In this document: in pieces, positions 24,385 through 33,106 of the stretch
Position numbering within the stretch: position 1 is the stretch's first letter
How the letters are laid out: the number at the start of each line of letters is the position of its first letter
DNA from: JAHEFU01 sp041395205
GTDB taxonomy: Bacteria > 4484-113 > JAFGCY01
Reading direction: 5' to 3'
Assembly: GCA_041395205.1 (NCBI GenBank)
Contig: JAWLAZ010000002.1
Span: 558,001 to 622,000 of the forward strand
Length of the DNA: 64,000 nucleotides
Notes under the pieces: model-generated
The model's database searches: none
Told to the model about the DNA's origin: nothing
What the model saw: the letters and a program-made list of their open reading frames with translations, nothing else
Made by a program: the position numbers and the translations under genes

Positions 24385-26373
24385 TCAGAACCGGAATGAG
24401 ATGAGTGCCTGCAGCCGGTTGTCTTCCTGCTCGGGCTGGCTGTCATAGTCGCGCACGTTGAAGTCATAGCTCAGGCGCAGATCCGTGTCCTCGCTCAGTT
24501 CGTAGTCCCAGCCTGCTCCCAGCCTGGTCTCCGTGTAGTCATTGGTCGAGGCCGGATCGGCCTGGTCCAGGTAGCCAACCCCGTAATATACCCGCAGCGA
24601 ATGCCGGTCAAACCGGTAGTCGAAGTCCAGGTCGTAGTCGTCACGCGTGTAGTCGCGCAGCGCATCCAGCGCGTAGGCATTCTCGCTGCGCGCGATGTCC
24701 AGCGTCAGGCTGACATTGTGATGGCGCCAGGCCACGCTGCCGCGGTGCCCGATCGCCTCGTATTCCCGGATGGGGTCGCTGTAGCCATAATCCTTGAAGT
24801 CGTAGCCGTAGGCGAAGTTCCATTCCTCATCCGGGTTGTAATTCATTCCCAGCCCGTAGCCGCTCTGCTCGGTGTCACTGAGCGGGTCGAGGTCGAACTG
24901 CTTGTCACGGAAGCTCCAGTTCAGGTCGAAGTCGAACTCCTGGCTGAGGTTGCGCCGGTAGCGCACATCGCTCTTGTTCTCCTCGTAGTTCTCACCGGGG
25001 TCATAGAAGCGGTCGTGGTCGGTATGGCCGTACTTCAGGGAGAGCTGGCTGTGGTCATCGGCCTTCCAGTCGACATCGATGTCGTAGCTGCTCTCCTCAT
25101 GGTTGCGGTCCTTGCGCACGTCGTAGTTCTTCAGCTCCAGCCCGACCTCGGCCCCGATGCTCAGGTCATTCGTCACATCCCAGTCCAGCGCGCTGCCATA
25201 CTCCGTCTTCGAGTTGCCACGGTCGCTGCCGATGCTGTAGTTGTAGTCGTCAAACGAACCCTGCACCTCGCCCTCGAGGTCCTTGCTGAATTCATGCTCC
25301 AGCTTGAGCTTGCCGCTGTTGAGCTTGTAGCTGCGCGCCGAGAAGGTCTCGTAGACCTTGAGCTGGTACTTGTACTCCGCGTCGGCGGCCCAGCGGCCGT
25401 CGGCCCACTCCGGATCGAAGCGCAGCTTGAACTCGCCCTCCTGCAGGTCGTTGAGCGGGTCATCCTTGTCACGGTACAGCCCGAACTCCTCCTCGAGGCG
25501 CAGGTCGCCGTCCCAGAGGATGTCCTTGATCTTCTGCTCGGCCCCGAAGCTCCAGCTCTCGCTCTCCACGTAACTGATGTCGCGGCTGTACTGCTGGAAG
25601 AACTCGTACTCGTTGCCACCGGCCGCCGTCAGCTTCTGCGCGAATTCATAGTTCCAGGCCTCGTTGTCAGCGTAGGTGCTGTTGCCGGCCTGGTAGCCGA
25701 TCTGTCCCTCGTACTCCCACTCCGCGCTCGGCTCGGGCCTGCGGGTCTCGCCGCCCCAGAAGGTGCTCTCCATCGGCGATTCGGTCACGCCGCTGCCGAT
25801 CAGCTCATCGTAGACATCGCTGGAGAGCCCGCCGTAGAAGCTGGCCTCGCGGTCGAGGATCAGCACGTCGTTGTCAATCATCGCGATCACGCGGTACAGG
25901 TCGTCATGCCAGCCGCTGTAGGCCCGGCGCTCGGTGTCATCGGTGAGGCCATCCCCGCCGAGCCTGCCGTCCACGATCCCGCGCATTGCCACCAGCCGGG
26001 CCCGCGCCTCCAGCAGCAGCGGGGTGTAGCGCTGCAGCACGGCCAGGCGCAGGGCCGGGTCCTCCCCCGCCTGCTCCAGTCCGTGGCGGATCTCGGCCAG
26101 CAGTTCACCGCTGATGCGGAAGTTGGCGGAGATATTGCGCCAGAGCTCAATCGTCCCGGCGCTGAAGAGCTGCTGCCCCTCGTCGTCAATCCGGATCTCC
26201 AGGGCCTGGCTCTCACCCTCCAGCACGGAGGGGTCTGCCAGTTCCAGCCCGCTTGCATGGCCAGGCTCGAGTTCCAGGGCCCGGGTTTCCTGCGCGCGTG
26301 AAGGTACGGGCCAGGCTGTGCAACACAGCAACAGGACCGCAATCAAAGCGCGTCTGCCAGTTACCCCGAACAT
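24385..26373 (-). CDS. Predicted outer-membrane beta-barrel protein
   Basis: About 662 residues from ATG 26373, where the signal peptide (RRALIAVLLLCCTAW ... PSRAQ) starts; starts further upstream are possible. An N-terminal helical periplasmic part (about 30-200) precedes many alternating, aromatic-rich strands of the type WSFGAEQKI, KLKLEHEFS, LSLKYGHTDHDR and WNFAYGYDFKDYGY, up to the end. It terminates in ISFRF, a C-terminal Phe as in barrels inserted by BAM. The barrel would have well over 14 strands. First gene of the group with FecR and CHASE2 genes (about 30 nt gap). Role unknown: porin-like channel or sensory barrel. Confidence 0.78.
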   Translation of the reverse strand: MFGVTGRRALIAVLLLCCTAWPVPSRAQETRALELEPGHASGLELADPSVLEGESQALEIRIDDEGQQLFSAGTIELWRNISANFRISGELLAEIRHGLEQAGEDPALRLAVLQRYTPLLLEARARLVAMRGIVDGRLGGDGLTDDTERRAYSGWHDDLYRVIAMIDNDVLILDREASFYGGLSSDVYDELIGSGVTESPMESTFWGGETRRPEPSAEWEYEGQIGYQAGNSTYADNEAWNYEFAQKLTAAGGNEYEFFQQYSRDISYVESESWSFGAEQKIKDILWDGDLRLEEEFGLYRDKDDPLNDLQEGEFKLRFDPEWADGRWAADAEYKYQLKVYETFSARSYKLNSGKLKLEHEFSKDLEGEVQGSFDDYNYSIGSDRGNSKTEYGSALDWDVTNDLSIGAEVGLELKNYDVRKDRNHEESSYDIDVDWKADDHSQLSLKYGHTDHDRFYDPGENYEENKSDVRYRRNLSQEFDFDLNWSFRDKQFDLDPLSDTEQSGYGLGMNYNPDEEWNFAYGYDFKDYGYSDPIREYEAIGHRGSVAWRHHNVSLTLDIARSENAYALDALRDYTRDDYDLDFDYRFDRHSLRVYYGVGYLDQADPASTNDYTETRLGAGWDYELSEDTDLRLSYDFNVRDYDSQPEQEDNRLQALISFRF

Positions 26374-26520
26374 TCCGAAGTGCTCATTATATGGTATTGC
26401 GCCCGGATAGTCCATGTGCATAACCTGTGGATAACTTCGTATCATTTCCCGGGAAACATGAGAATGACGGAAAGCTTCCGCGGAAGCTGCGGCAAATCCG
26501 GAAATAACGCATAAATGAAG

Positions 26521-26548
26521 TTGACAGCCTGCGTGATAACTGTATAAT
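26521..26548 (+). promoter_or_regulatory. Sigma-70-type promoter of rpmF-acpP
   Basis: TTGACA (26521-26526), 16-nt spacer, TATAAT (26543-26548): both hexamers perfect. It ends 26 nt before the rpmF ATG. Confidence 0.9.
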
Positions 26549-26574
26549 CGTATGCTCTTATTCGGCGGTCCATT

Positions 26575-26790
26575 ATGCCATTACCAAAGTACAAAACTCG
26601 ACGCAGCCACACCCGCAGCAGGCGGGCTGCAAATTTTCTCAGCCAGATCAGTAAGCCTGAGATGAACAAGTGCCCGCGCTGCGCGACAGCAAAGCGCATG
26701 CACTTCGCCTGCCCAGAGTGCGGCTGGTACAGTGGACGCCAGGTATTCGTCAAGCGCGATCGCATCAAGAGCGAAAGCGACGACGAATAA
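26575..26790 (+). CDS. rpmF: Ribosomal protein L32
   Basis: 50S subunit protein, 71 residues. The basic N-terminus PLPKYKTRRSHTRSRRA is the family signature, followed by a complete zinc ribbon CPRC ... CPEC (about 43-60), so it is the zinc-binding (C+) form. It has its own strong promoter and is followed by acpP, the usual fatty-acid synthesis neighbourhood (plsX and fab genes are absent here). The slightly long acidic tail is unremarkable. Confidence 0.96.
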   Translation: MPLPKYKTRRSHTRSRRAANFLSQISKPEMNKCPRCATAKRMHFACPECGWYSGRQVFVKRDRIKSESDDE

Positions 26791-26820
26791 ATCACGAATT
26801 CTTCAGCCAGGGGAGTAATT

Positions 26821-27054
26821 ATGGCTACTTTTGATGATGTCCAGCAGCTGATCTCAGAGAAGCTGTCGGTTGACGCAGCCGATGTCAAGCCCGAGTCCAG
26901 CTTCATCGACGATCTGGGAGCCGATTCCCTTGACCTGGCTGATCTCGTGATGGCGATCGAGGAACAGTACCAGATCGACTTCGCGAATGAGGACACCGAG
27001 CAGTTCAAGACCGTCAGTGACGTCGTGAACGCCATCGACCGCCTCAAGAGCTGA
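26821..27054 (+). CDS. acpP: Acyl carrier protein
   Basis: 77-residue carrier of growing acyl chains in fatty acid synthesis. The phosphopantetheine attachment site is LGADSLDLADLVMAIEE (Ser about 38). The usual DSLDTVELVM is slightly changed after Leu-Asp, with charge pattern preserved. Preceded by GGGGAG about 7 nt upstream of the ATG. Co-transcribed with rpmF; a terminator follows within 25 nt. No fab genes are adjacent, so acpP has been separated from the pathway cluster. Confidence 0.96.
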   Translation: MATFDDVQQLISEKLSVDAADVKPESSFIDDLGADSLDLADLVMAIEEQYQIDFANEDTEQFKTVSDVVNAIDRLKS

Positions 27055-27071
27055 CACATAACCGAATTCCG

Positions 27072-28256
27072 GTGGCACCCGGCTCCGTGACGGATAATGT
27101 TGCGGTGCGACGGGTGCCTTTTTTTTCTGCGATTTTCCGGATCCAGGCTCTGGGCCTGCTGCTGCTGCTGTTGCTGAGCGCCCAGGCTCTGGCCCAGGGT
27201 GAAAGCACCGAAGTGCTCGACGAGCGCTTCCCGGACATCACCGAACCGCAGTTCCGCCTGATGGAGCGGCATTCCTTCCCGGGCGAACTGCTGCGCAGCG
27301 CCGCCTGGCAGGATCCCTCCCACTTCCTCTGCCTGACCGCCGGACCGGAGGGCGCGCGGGTCTGGAGCGTCGACTACGAAAGCGGCGAGCGCTCGATGTT
27401 CATCAGCCCGCCCTTCTTCAATGAGCACATCGCCGGCTTCCCGGACTGCATGAACCTCTCCTGGAGCCTCTCCCCCAGCCTGCACTACATGTTCCTGCAC
27501 TGGCAGGACAGCTCCGGCGAGGCGCGCTGGCGCCTGCTCGACATCTCCGATCCGCCCTTCTACATCAGCAAGAGCTTCGATCCCCCGGGAGGAATGCGTA
27601 TCCACGACATCCTCTTCAGCGACGACGACCGCTTCGCGGTCTTCAGCAATGACGCCTGGAGCGAGGGCAGCGAAATCAGCCTGCTCGTGCTGGACCTGCA
27701 GAACGGCTCCGAGGCCTGGCGGCTGAGCACGCATGACCTGAGTTTCCTCCGGCGCATCTGGTGGGCCGGTGAAACCGGCTCACAGGTCTGCATGGCCAGC
27801 GCCGAGCTGCGCAACGGTGAATTCCGTGAGACCCCTGAACTGGCGATCATCGACGTGCAGCAGCAGCAGTTGAGCTTTGACGATGAACGGCGAGGCCTGC
27901 TGATGACGGACAATGCGGACTGGGGCAGCGTGGCCTGCCTGATGAGCCCTGAGCGGCCCGAGGCCCCCTTCTACATCCGTGCCGACACCCGTGACTTCGG
28001 CACGAACCTGCAGGTTCCGCTCAGCGATGAACCGCTGGACCTCATCTGCCTCTCCGAGCCGGGCCTGATCCTGCTGCGCAACACCGTCAACCACAGTGTC
28101 AGCCAGCTCTGGCTGATCAACCTGCACAGCGGTGACAAGCATCTCGTCAGCAGCGACTGCTCCTACTTCGAGGTGGACCGGCAGGGCAAGCTGCTCGTCG
28201 TGCCCCGGGGCAGCAATGAGCTGCATGTGCTGCAGCTCTTCCTGCCGCAGCACTGA
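27072..28256 (+). CDS. Secreted beta-propeller-like protein
   Basis: Up to 394 residues. Signal peptide core ALGLLLLLLLSAQALAQ; the mature protein shows repeating strand patterns with Trp/Asp blocks (HFLCLTAGPEGARVWSVDYESGE, RWRLLDISDPPFY, EISLLVLDLQNGSEAWRLS), fitting a WD40/TolB-like propeller. The start is uncertain. The longest frame begins at GTG 27072, but its first 18 codons are the acpP terminator hairpin; GTG codons at 27087, 27105 and 27114 are alternatives, and no Shine-Dalgarno is clear. Function unknown. Confidence 0.68.
   Translation: MAPGSVTDNVAVRRVPFFSAIFRIQALGLLLLLLLSAQALAQGESTEVLDERFPDITEPQFRLMERHSFPGELLRSAAWQDPSHFLCLTAGPEGARVWSVDYESGERSMFISPPFFNEHIAGFPDCMNLSWSLSPSLHYMFLHWQDSSGEARWRLLDISDPPFYISKSFDPPGGMRIHDILFSDDDRFAVFSNDAWSEGSEISLLVLDLQNGSEAWRLSTHDLSFLRRIWWAGETGSQVCMASAELRNGEFRETPELAIIDVQQQQLSFDDERRGLLMTDNADWGSVACLMSPERPEAPFYIRADTRDFGTNLQVPLSDEPLDLICLSEPGLILLRNTVNHSVSQLWLINLHSGDKHLVSSDCSYFEVDRQGKLLVVPRGSNELHVLQLFLPQH
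27074..27126 (+). terminator. Terminator of rpmF-acpP, inside the next frame
   Basis: GGCACCCG (27074-27081) pairs with CGGGTGCC (27111-27118), followed by T8. It lies 20 nt after the acpP stop and overlaps the possible N-terminal codons of the following gene. Confidence 0.8.
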
Positions 28257-28263
28257 GGCCGGG

Positions 28264-28893
28264 TCAGTAGGTGTCGCCCGGCGTGACCTCGCTCCCGCCG
28301 AGCTGGTAGCGGCTGCGCACCTCATAGCTCACGGCACGCCCGACCCAGACCGTCTCCATCAGCATGAACTCACGGTGTACCGTGTTGAACTCGATCGTCA
28401 CCGGCTCGGGGCCGATGCGGTTGTGCTCCCGCAGGCGGCGCAGCATGTTGGCATTCATCTGCTTCACGCCGTACTCCATCTGCTTGCGGGCCTTGGCGAG
28501 GGTGATGTGCGGGTGGTATTCCTTGCGCACGCGGCTCGTGGGGATGATCTCCGCGATCTGGCCGGCCAGCGCGCCCATCTCCTCGCAGGGCTTCGCTCCC
28601 ACGAACAGCACCCGGGCATTGTCCGGGTCCCCGAAGAAGTCGATCCCGTGCCATTCCAGCGTGAAGGGTGTGGAGCGCTTGCCGAGCTTCCGCATCGCCG
28701 CGTCGATCTCCGGGATCTGGCTCTCGCTGACCTCGCCGATGAAGTGCAGGGTCACATGGAAGTTCACGGGCGGGATGAAGTGCCAGTTGAACAGGTGCTT
28801 GCGGACCTCGGCCTGGCAGGCTTCAAGCTTGCTCTGCACGGTTCTGGAGGTCGTCAGTCCGAGAAACAGCCTTGGATCATAGCGAGGTTTCAT
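28264..28893 (-). CDS. thpR: RNA 2',3'-cyclic phosphodiesterase (LigT/ThpR family)
   Basis: 209 residues from ATG 28893. 2H phosphoesterase fold with the two catalytic motifs HVTL (46-49) and HITL (129-132) and the N-terminal family segment RLFLGLTTS. It opens 2',3'-cyclic phosphates of RNA ends and may ligate tRNA halves in vitro. A much longer frame runs upstream on this strand, but it is antisense to the ABC permease and not real. The gene is divergent from that permease, with about 80 nt between starts. Confidence 0.9.
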   Translation of the reverse strand: MKPRYDPRLFLGLTTSRTVQSKLEACQAEVRKHLFNWHFIPPVNFHVTLHFIGEVSESQIPEIDAAMRKLGKRSTPFTLEWHGIDFFGDPDNARVLFVGAKPCEEMGALAGQIAEIIPTSRVRKEYHPHITLAKARKQMEYGVKQMNANMLRRLREHNRIGPEPVTIEFNTVHREFMLMETVWVGRAVSYEVRSRYQLGGSEVTPGDTY

Positions 28894-28974
28894 CTTGTTC
28901 CGTGATACGCATCCCAGATGAATTATAGCCAGCGGAAGACTGACGACGGCTCTGGAAGGTAGTACTATCTCGCG

Positions 28975-30189
28975 GTGCTGAAGTACTTCATCAGCCAGGG
29001 CATGGTCCAGATCAGGCGCTATCTCGTGCAGAGCAGCCTGGCGATCCTCGGCGTCGCGATCGGGGTTGCCAACGTGATCATGCTGATCAGCATCACGGAC
29101 CTCGGCCGCCGCCAGACCATGGGCCTGATCAATGAATTCGGGGCGAACGTCTTCATGGTCTCGCCCTACATCGACTTCAAGGCCGGGCCCTTCGCCAACA
29201 TGAAGGGAGCCAGCGTGCAGCTCCCCGATGAAAGCTGGCGCGTGATTGAACCGCTGCCCGAGGTGGAGCATGTCGCCCCCGCGCTGATGCTGCCCGGCTA
29301 CATCCTCAACGGCGAGGCCCAGACATACACCACCCTGTTCGGGATCAACGAGCACTTCCTCGCGGCCCGCGGCCATGAGATCGACACAGGCCGCTTCCTC
29401 AGTCCGGAGGACATGGCCGGCCAGGCCCGCGTGCTGGTGCTGGGACCGAGCGTGGCTGCGGCCCTGTTCGGCGAGGACAGTGATCCCGTCGGCCGCGAGG
29501 TGACGATCCGTGAGCAGGCCTTCACCGTGATCGGCCTGCTGAAGACCCGTGGGCGCGTGGGCATGGAGGACATGGACAACGCGGCCTACATGCCACTCGA
29601 GGTCGAGCAGGAGCTGCTGGGCTTCGTCGGTGTGACCGGGATCTTCGTGCGCTACCGCCAGCAGGCGGGCGAGGCTGCGGCAATGGAAGCCGTGCGCGCT
29701 GCCCTGCAGAGTACGCTCGGGCCGGATGAGATCCTCGAGGAAAGCTACTCCGTGTTCACCGTCAAGGATGCCGTGCAGCTCATGGACGAGGCGCTGGAGA
29801 TCTTCAAGGTCGTGCTGCTCGGGGTCTCGAGCATCGCGCTGCTGGTGGCCGGCATCGGCATCATGAACGTGATGCTGATCCGCGTGATCCAGCGCCGCCC
29901 CGAAATCGGCATCCGCCGCGCGGTGGGAGCCAGCCAGGCCCAGGTTGCCATCCAGTTCCTGACCGAGGCCTGCGTCAAGGCCCTGATCGGGGCCGCGCTC
30001 GGAATCCTGATCGGCGTGATCGGGGTCCACATCTACTGCAACTACACGGAATGGGAGCCCTGGGTCAGCCCGCGCACCTTGGCGCTCGGGGCGCTGTTCA
30101 GCATCGCCGTCGGCGTACTCTTCGGTTCCTGGCCCGCCGCCCGCGCCGCGAGGCAGGATCCCGTGGCCTGCCTGCGCAGCGAACTCTGA
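28975..30189 (+). CDS. ABC transporter permease, MacB/LolC-like
   Basis: 404 residues from GTG 28975. Topology is TM1 (about 20-45), a large periplasmic MacB-type core domain (about 46-260), then three TMs (about 275-390) with FtsX-type motifs: LLVAGIGIMNVMLIRVIQRRPEIGIRRAVGAS and PAARAARQDPVACLR at the C-terminus. Such permeases work with an ATPase and often a membrane-fusion protein in export or mechanotransmission, but no ATPase gene is next to it, so the partner must lie elsewhere. A -10-like TACTAT lies just before the start. Confidence 0.9.
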   Translation: MLKYFISQGMVQIRRYLVQSSLAILGVAIGVANVIMLISITDLGRRQTMGLINEFGANVFMVSPYIDFKAGPFANMKGASVQLPDESWRVIEPLPEVEHVAPALMLPGYILNGEAQTYTTLFGINEHFLAARGHEIDTGRFLSPEDMAGQARVLVLGPSVAAALFGEDSDPVGREVTIREQAFTVIGLLKTRGRVGMEDMDNAAYMPLEVEQELLGFVGVTGIFVRYRQQAGEAAAMEAVRAALQSTLGPDEILEESYSVFTVKDAVQLMDEALEIFKVVLLGVSSIALLVAGIGIMNVMLIRVIQRRPEIGIRRAVGASQAQVAIQFLTEACVKALIGAALGILIGVIGVHIYCNYTEWEPWVSPRTLALGALFSIAVGVLFGSWPAARAARQDPVACLRSEL

Positions 30190-30209
30190 GCTTCGGCTAG
30201 GATTGGCGC

Positions 30210-31448
30210 ATGCCATCCGGCCACATGCAACACAGTCTCACACTCCGCCAGGCCCGGCGCGTGACCCTCGATGCCCTGCTGCTCGGTCCACGTCCGGGGC
30301 TCGGCCGTGGCAATTCCGCAGTGCTCAGGGCCATCGAGCATCTCGGCTACCTGCAGATTGACAGCATCGCCGTTGTCAACCGCGCCCACCACCACACACT
30401 CTGGTCCCGCATCCCGGGCTACAGCGCGGGCGGGGTCTATGAACTGCTGCGTAAGCGCCAGCTCTTCGAATACTGGGGCCATGCCGCCTCCTTCCTGCCA
30501 ATCTCGGACTACCGCTACTACCTGCCGCTGATGCGCAGCTACCGCGAACGGCCGCGCATCTACATTGCGCGCTCGATCCAGAAGCACCGGGAGCTCTTCC
30601 CGCTGATCCTGCGCAAGCTGGAAACGGACGGGCCCTTGAGCAGTGCTGAATTCGGCAATGAGCACGGGGCGCGCGGCGGCAGCTGGTGGGACTGGAAGCC
30701 GGCCAAGTCCGCTCTCGAGCTGCTGCTCTGCTTCGGGGATGTGATGGTCAGCGAGCGGCGCGGCTTCCAGCGGGTCTACGACCTGCGCGAGCGTGTGCTT
30801 CCCGATGGTACCGACATGCGCGAGCCGGACGAGGAAGAGCTGGCGGAGTTCATCATCCGGCGCACCCTGCAGGCCTTCGGCATCGCCCGCGAACTGGAGA
30901 TCCGCCACATGCTGCGCACCAGCCGGCTCGTGGACATCCGCGCTGCACTCAGCCGCATGCTGAATAGCGGCGAGCTTGTCAGTCTCAGCGTGGAGGGCCT
31001 GCCGGGCCGGAACTGGTATGCCCTGCCACAGCTGCTGGACAGCCTGCCAGCCACCGGCCGGCGCAGGCCGCGGCTCGCCGTGCTCTCCCCATTTGACAAT
31101 CTAGTGATCCTGCGCGAGCGCCTGCAGCTGCTGTTCGGCTATGACTACCTGATCGAATGCTACGTGCCGGAGCCGAAGCGCCGCTATGGTTACTTCAGCC
31201 TGCCGCTGCTCTACGGCGAAGGCTTCGCCGGCAGGCTGGATGCGAAGGCTAGGCGCCGCGAGGGCGTGCTGGAGCTGCGCGCCCTGCATCTCGAGGAGGG
31301 CTTTGCCACATCCGCGGAATTTGAGCGGGAGCTCATGGACGGATTGCGGCGCTTCGCGGAATTCAACGGCTGCCACAGCCTGGAGCTTCTCGCCGGGGGC
31401 GAGAATGTCAGCTCCGCGATGCTGCAGCGCCTGCGCCGCCAGGCATAA
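30210..31448 (+). CDS. ycaQ: YcaQ/AlkX-type DNA glycosylase (winged-helix)
   Basis: 412 residues of the HTH_42 family (tandem winged helices). The catalytic QxD signature is visible as LQIDSI (Gln49, Asp51), followed by the family segment VVNRAHHHTLWSRIPGY. Known relatives (AlkZ/AlkX) unhook DNA interstrand crosslinks and remove bulky alkylated bases. The C-terminal half has FDNLVILRERLQLLFGYDYLIECY, typical of the family. It begins about 20 nt after the ABC permease stop, so the two may be co-transcribed. Length is standard. AlkX-type is favoured over AlkZ by the Asp in the motif. Confidence 0.88.
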   Translation: MPSGHMQHSLTLRQARRVTLDALLLGPRPGLGRGNSAVLRAIEHLGYLQIDSIAVVNRAHHHTLWSRIPGYSAGGVYELLRKRQLFEYWGHAASFLPISDYRYYLPLMRSYRERPRIYIARSIQKHRELFPLILRKLETDGPLSSAEFGNEHGARGGSWWDWKPAKSALELLLCFGDVMVSERRGFQRVYDLRERVLPDGTDMREPDEEELAEFIIRRTLQAFGIARELEIRHMLRTSRLVDIRAALSRMLNSGELVSLSVEGLPGRNWYALPQLLDSLPATGRRRPRLAVLSPFDNLVILRERLQLLFGYDYLIECYVPEPKRRYGYFSLPLLYGEGFAGRLDAKARRREGVLELRALHLEEGFATSAEFERELMDGLRRFAEFNGCHSLELLAGGENVSSAMLQRLRRQA

Positions 31449-31472
31449 AAAAACGGCGGCCGTGGCCGCCGT
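31446..31472 (-). terminator. Terminator between convergent genes
   Basis: ACGGCGGCC / GGCCGCCGT stem; the T7 tract is on the minus strand, so it ends the transcript of the lipoprotein gene at 31498, and it lies directly at the stop codon of the plus-strand gene. Confidence 0.8.
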
Positions 31473-31497
31473 TGTCAGAACTCGTCCGGGTTGCTGC

Positions 31498-31845
31498 TCA
31501 GGAGACTGATGCACCCTCATCAGGCGGATCATTCACATCCACGTTCACGGGGCGTGCATCACCATCCTGCACGGTCACGACCTTGATGCAGGGGAAGTAG
31601 TTGCCGTCATGGCCCTTGAACTTCAGGGTGTAGGTCCCGGAGGGCAGGTCCTTCACGTAGGCGATGCCGCGTTCGGTGGCAACCTGCTGGATCTGGACCC
31701 CCTTGGAGTTGTAGACCTCAACCCAGGCATTCGCCGTCTGGTTGCCGGCCTTGGTCACGACGCTGATCTCCGCATTGCCCTCGTCATCGCAGGATACGAA
31801 CAGGATGGCAAGCAGGAACAGGCCGATAAGAGCAATTTTCCTCAT
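31498..31845 (-). CDS. Lipoprotein with carboxypeptidase-regulatory-like domain
   Basis: 115 residues. Lipoprotein signal with lipobox LFVSC (Cys about 19), then one beta-sandwich domain: WVEVYNSKGVQIQQVATERGIAYVKDLPSGTYTLKFKG matches the carboxypeptidase regulatory-like (prealbumin) pattern. Short acidic C-terminal tail. No enzyme domain. Two further small lipoproteins of the same plan occur at 33218 and 36003. Probably an envelope structural or binding protein; the ligand is unknown. It has its own terminator on its downstream side. Confidence 0.75.
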   Translation of the reverse strand: MRKIALIGLFLLAILFVSCDDEGNAEISVVTKAGNQTANAWVEVYNSKGVQIQQVATERGIAYVKDLPSGTYTLKFKGHDGNYFPCIKVVTVQDGDARPVNVDVNDPPDEGASVS

Positions 31846-32261
31846 TATTCACCTCTTGCGGTTGGAAAACTGAATTCTAGCTCATGCACTGGCGCAATGC
31901 AAAACACCGGACTCAGCAGGTTGCTGTGATCGCCCGGTTCCGGCTAGCACAGCGGCCTTTCAGAACTTGGGACAAGCGATTTCGAGTATCTCCTCGTCCA
32001 GGTTCTCACACAAGCTATCAGTGATTTTGGGGTCTTCGAAAGTGGTTGCAACCAGCTTCACAAAGTCAACACTCACGAAGTAGACAATCCGATTTCAACA
32101 GGGAGCTTTACAAACAACTTAACGGAAGTAAACACAACTGGGAATTTCAGGGTAGAATATCGTAGCAGGCACACGCGGGTAGCTCGCGGTTGCGGAACAG
32201 AAGCAATATGTTTCTGTGGCAGCGCCCAATAGGGTCAAGCGAGTCCGGGGCCTGCTTTTTG
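31846..32261. other. Intergenic region with possible gene remnant
   Basis: About 400 bases, AT-richer than the surroundings. Apart from the fragment at 31960-32076 (see separate entry) I see no gene. The stretch next to the DUF3800 gene has the same AT-rich composition as that gene, suggesting both arrived together. Confidence 0.4.
31960..32076 (-). pseudogene. Possible remnant of a small gene
   Basis: A frame of 38 codons from GTG (VSVDFVKLVATTFEDPK, then SLCENLDEEILEIACPKF) reads like real protein, but it is preceded by an in-frame stop eight codons upstream and has no ribosome-binding site. It may be the 3' end of a truncated gene carried with the neighbouring AT-rich DUF3800 gene, or chance. 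Confidence 0.3.
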
Positions 32262-33029
32262 CTAAAAATACTCCGAAGCCCATCTGTGAATCGGGAACTC
32301 GTCCAGGAACCTGGCCTCCGCAGGGGGTGGGATTATCTTTAGACCGTATCTATATGCCTTTCCTTCATATCTATAGATTCTTCTTCTCATATGCCAAACA
32401 TATCTAGGTTCTGTAAAACCATATCTATGCTCAATTGCATAATAGTAGCTGGATGCAACAACATCGGCAATTATCAATCCTTCCAACTTTGCATGCTGCT
32501 TGATATGGAAGTTCTCCGGCACGATGTAACTCCATTCAATTCCTGCATTACTACTTGTGGTTGCCTCTCGCATTTTGACAAAATTTTCAGATAATTCATC
32601 ATACGGCATGGTTCTCTGGGAAAACGTGATCCGAACGGGTTCTGAACATCTGGAATCTCTGGCATACCAGGAAACTCTCTCGAGTAAGTATCTGATCAGA
32701 TAGTTGTATAATCTGTGATTTCCCCGGTAGCTGTCAGGATTGGTGAGACTTGGCTTGTGGCAGGCAATGGTGATTGTGATTAACGGGTGCTGGCCAACAG
32801 CAACTGACAATGGGAGTCGCTTTTCGTGTGACAGTTCCTGGAAGTGAATCGGCTTGAGGGATGTCCTCTTTATTCTCTCTTTGTATGGTCCAATCACGGA
32901 CAGAATATTGAAATCTTCATCCTCATGCACAAGCACTGCAGAAATTATCAACCAATCAGAACTGCCTTGTCCAAACCTGAACCCTGGACAACCTGCCTCA
33001 TCAATGTAACAAGATAAACCCGGAGACAT
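32262..33029 (-). CDS. DUF3800 domain protein
   Basis: 255 residues; the hallmark YIDEAG (8-13), with catalytic-type Asp and Glu, and a later acidic segment (IIADVVASSYYYAIEH, about 190) fit the DUF3800 family, an RNase-H-like fold often found near mobile or defence genes. AT-rich codon use sets it apart from its neighbours. It has its own promoter (33107-33134). No toxin, nuclease partner or transposase is adjacent. Molecular activity is not known for the family. Confidence 0.8.
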   Translation of the reverse strand: MSPGLSCYIDEAGCPGFRFGQGSSDWLIISAVLVHEDEDFNILSVIGPYKERIKRTSLKPIHFQELSHEKRLPLSVAVGQHPLITITIACHKPSLTNPDSYRGNHRLYNYLIRYLLERVSWYARDSRCSEPVRITFSQRTMPYDELSENFVKMREATTSSNAGIEWSYIVPENFHIKQHAKLEGLIIADVVASSYYYAIEHRYGFTEPRYVWHMRRRIYRYEGKAYRYGLKIIPPPAEARFLDEFPIHRWASEYF

Positions 33030-33106
33030 TGCGAATTGTCATTCTCCCGCCTATCAGCATAACACTACCTAGCTTCTTGCAGCAGCCCCCCAAGTAACAA
33101 AATTCT

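Noticed and set aside
28894..30216. N-terminal extension of the thpR frame
   Set aside because: It runs antisense through the ABC permease; the LigT-type protein starts at 28893 with its own conserved N-terminus.
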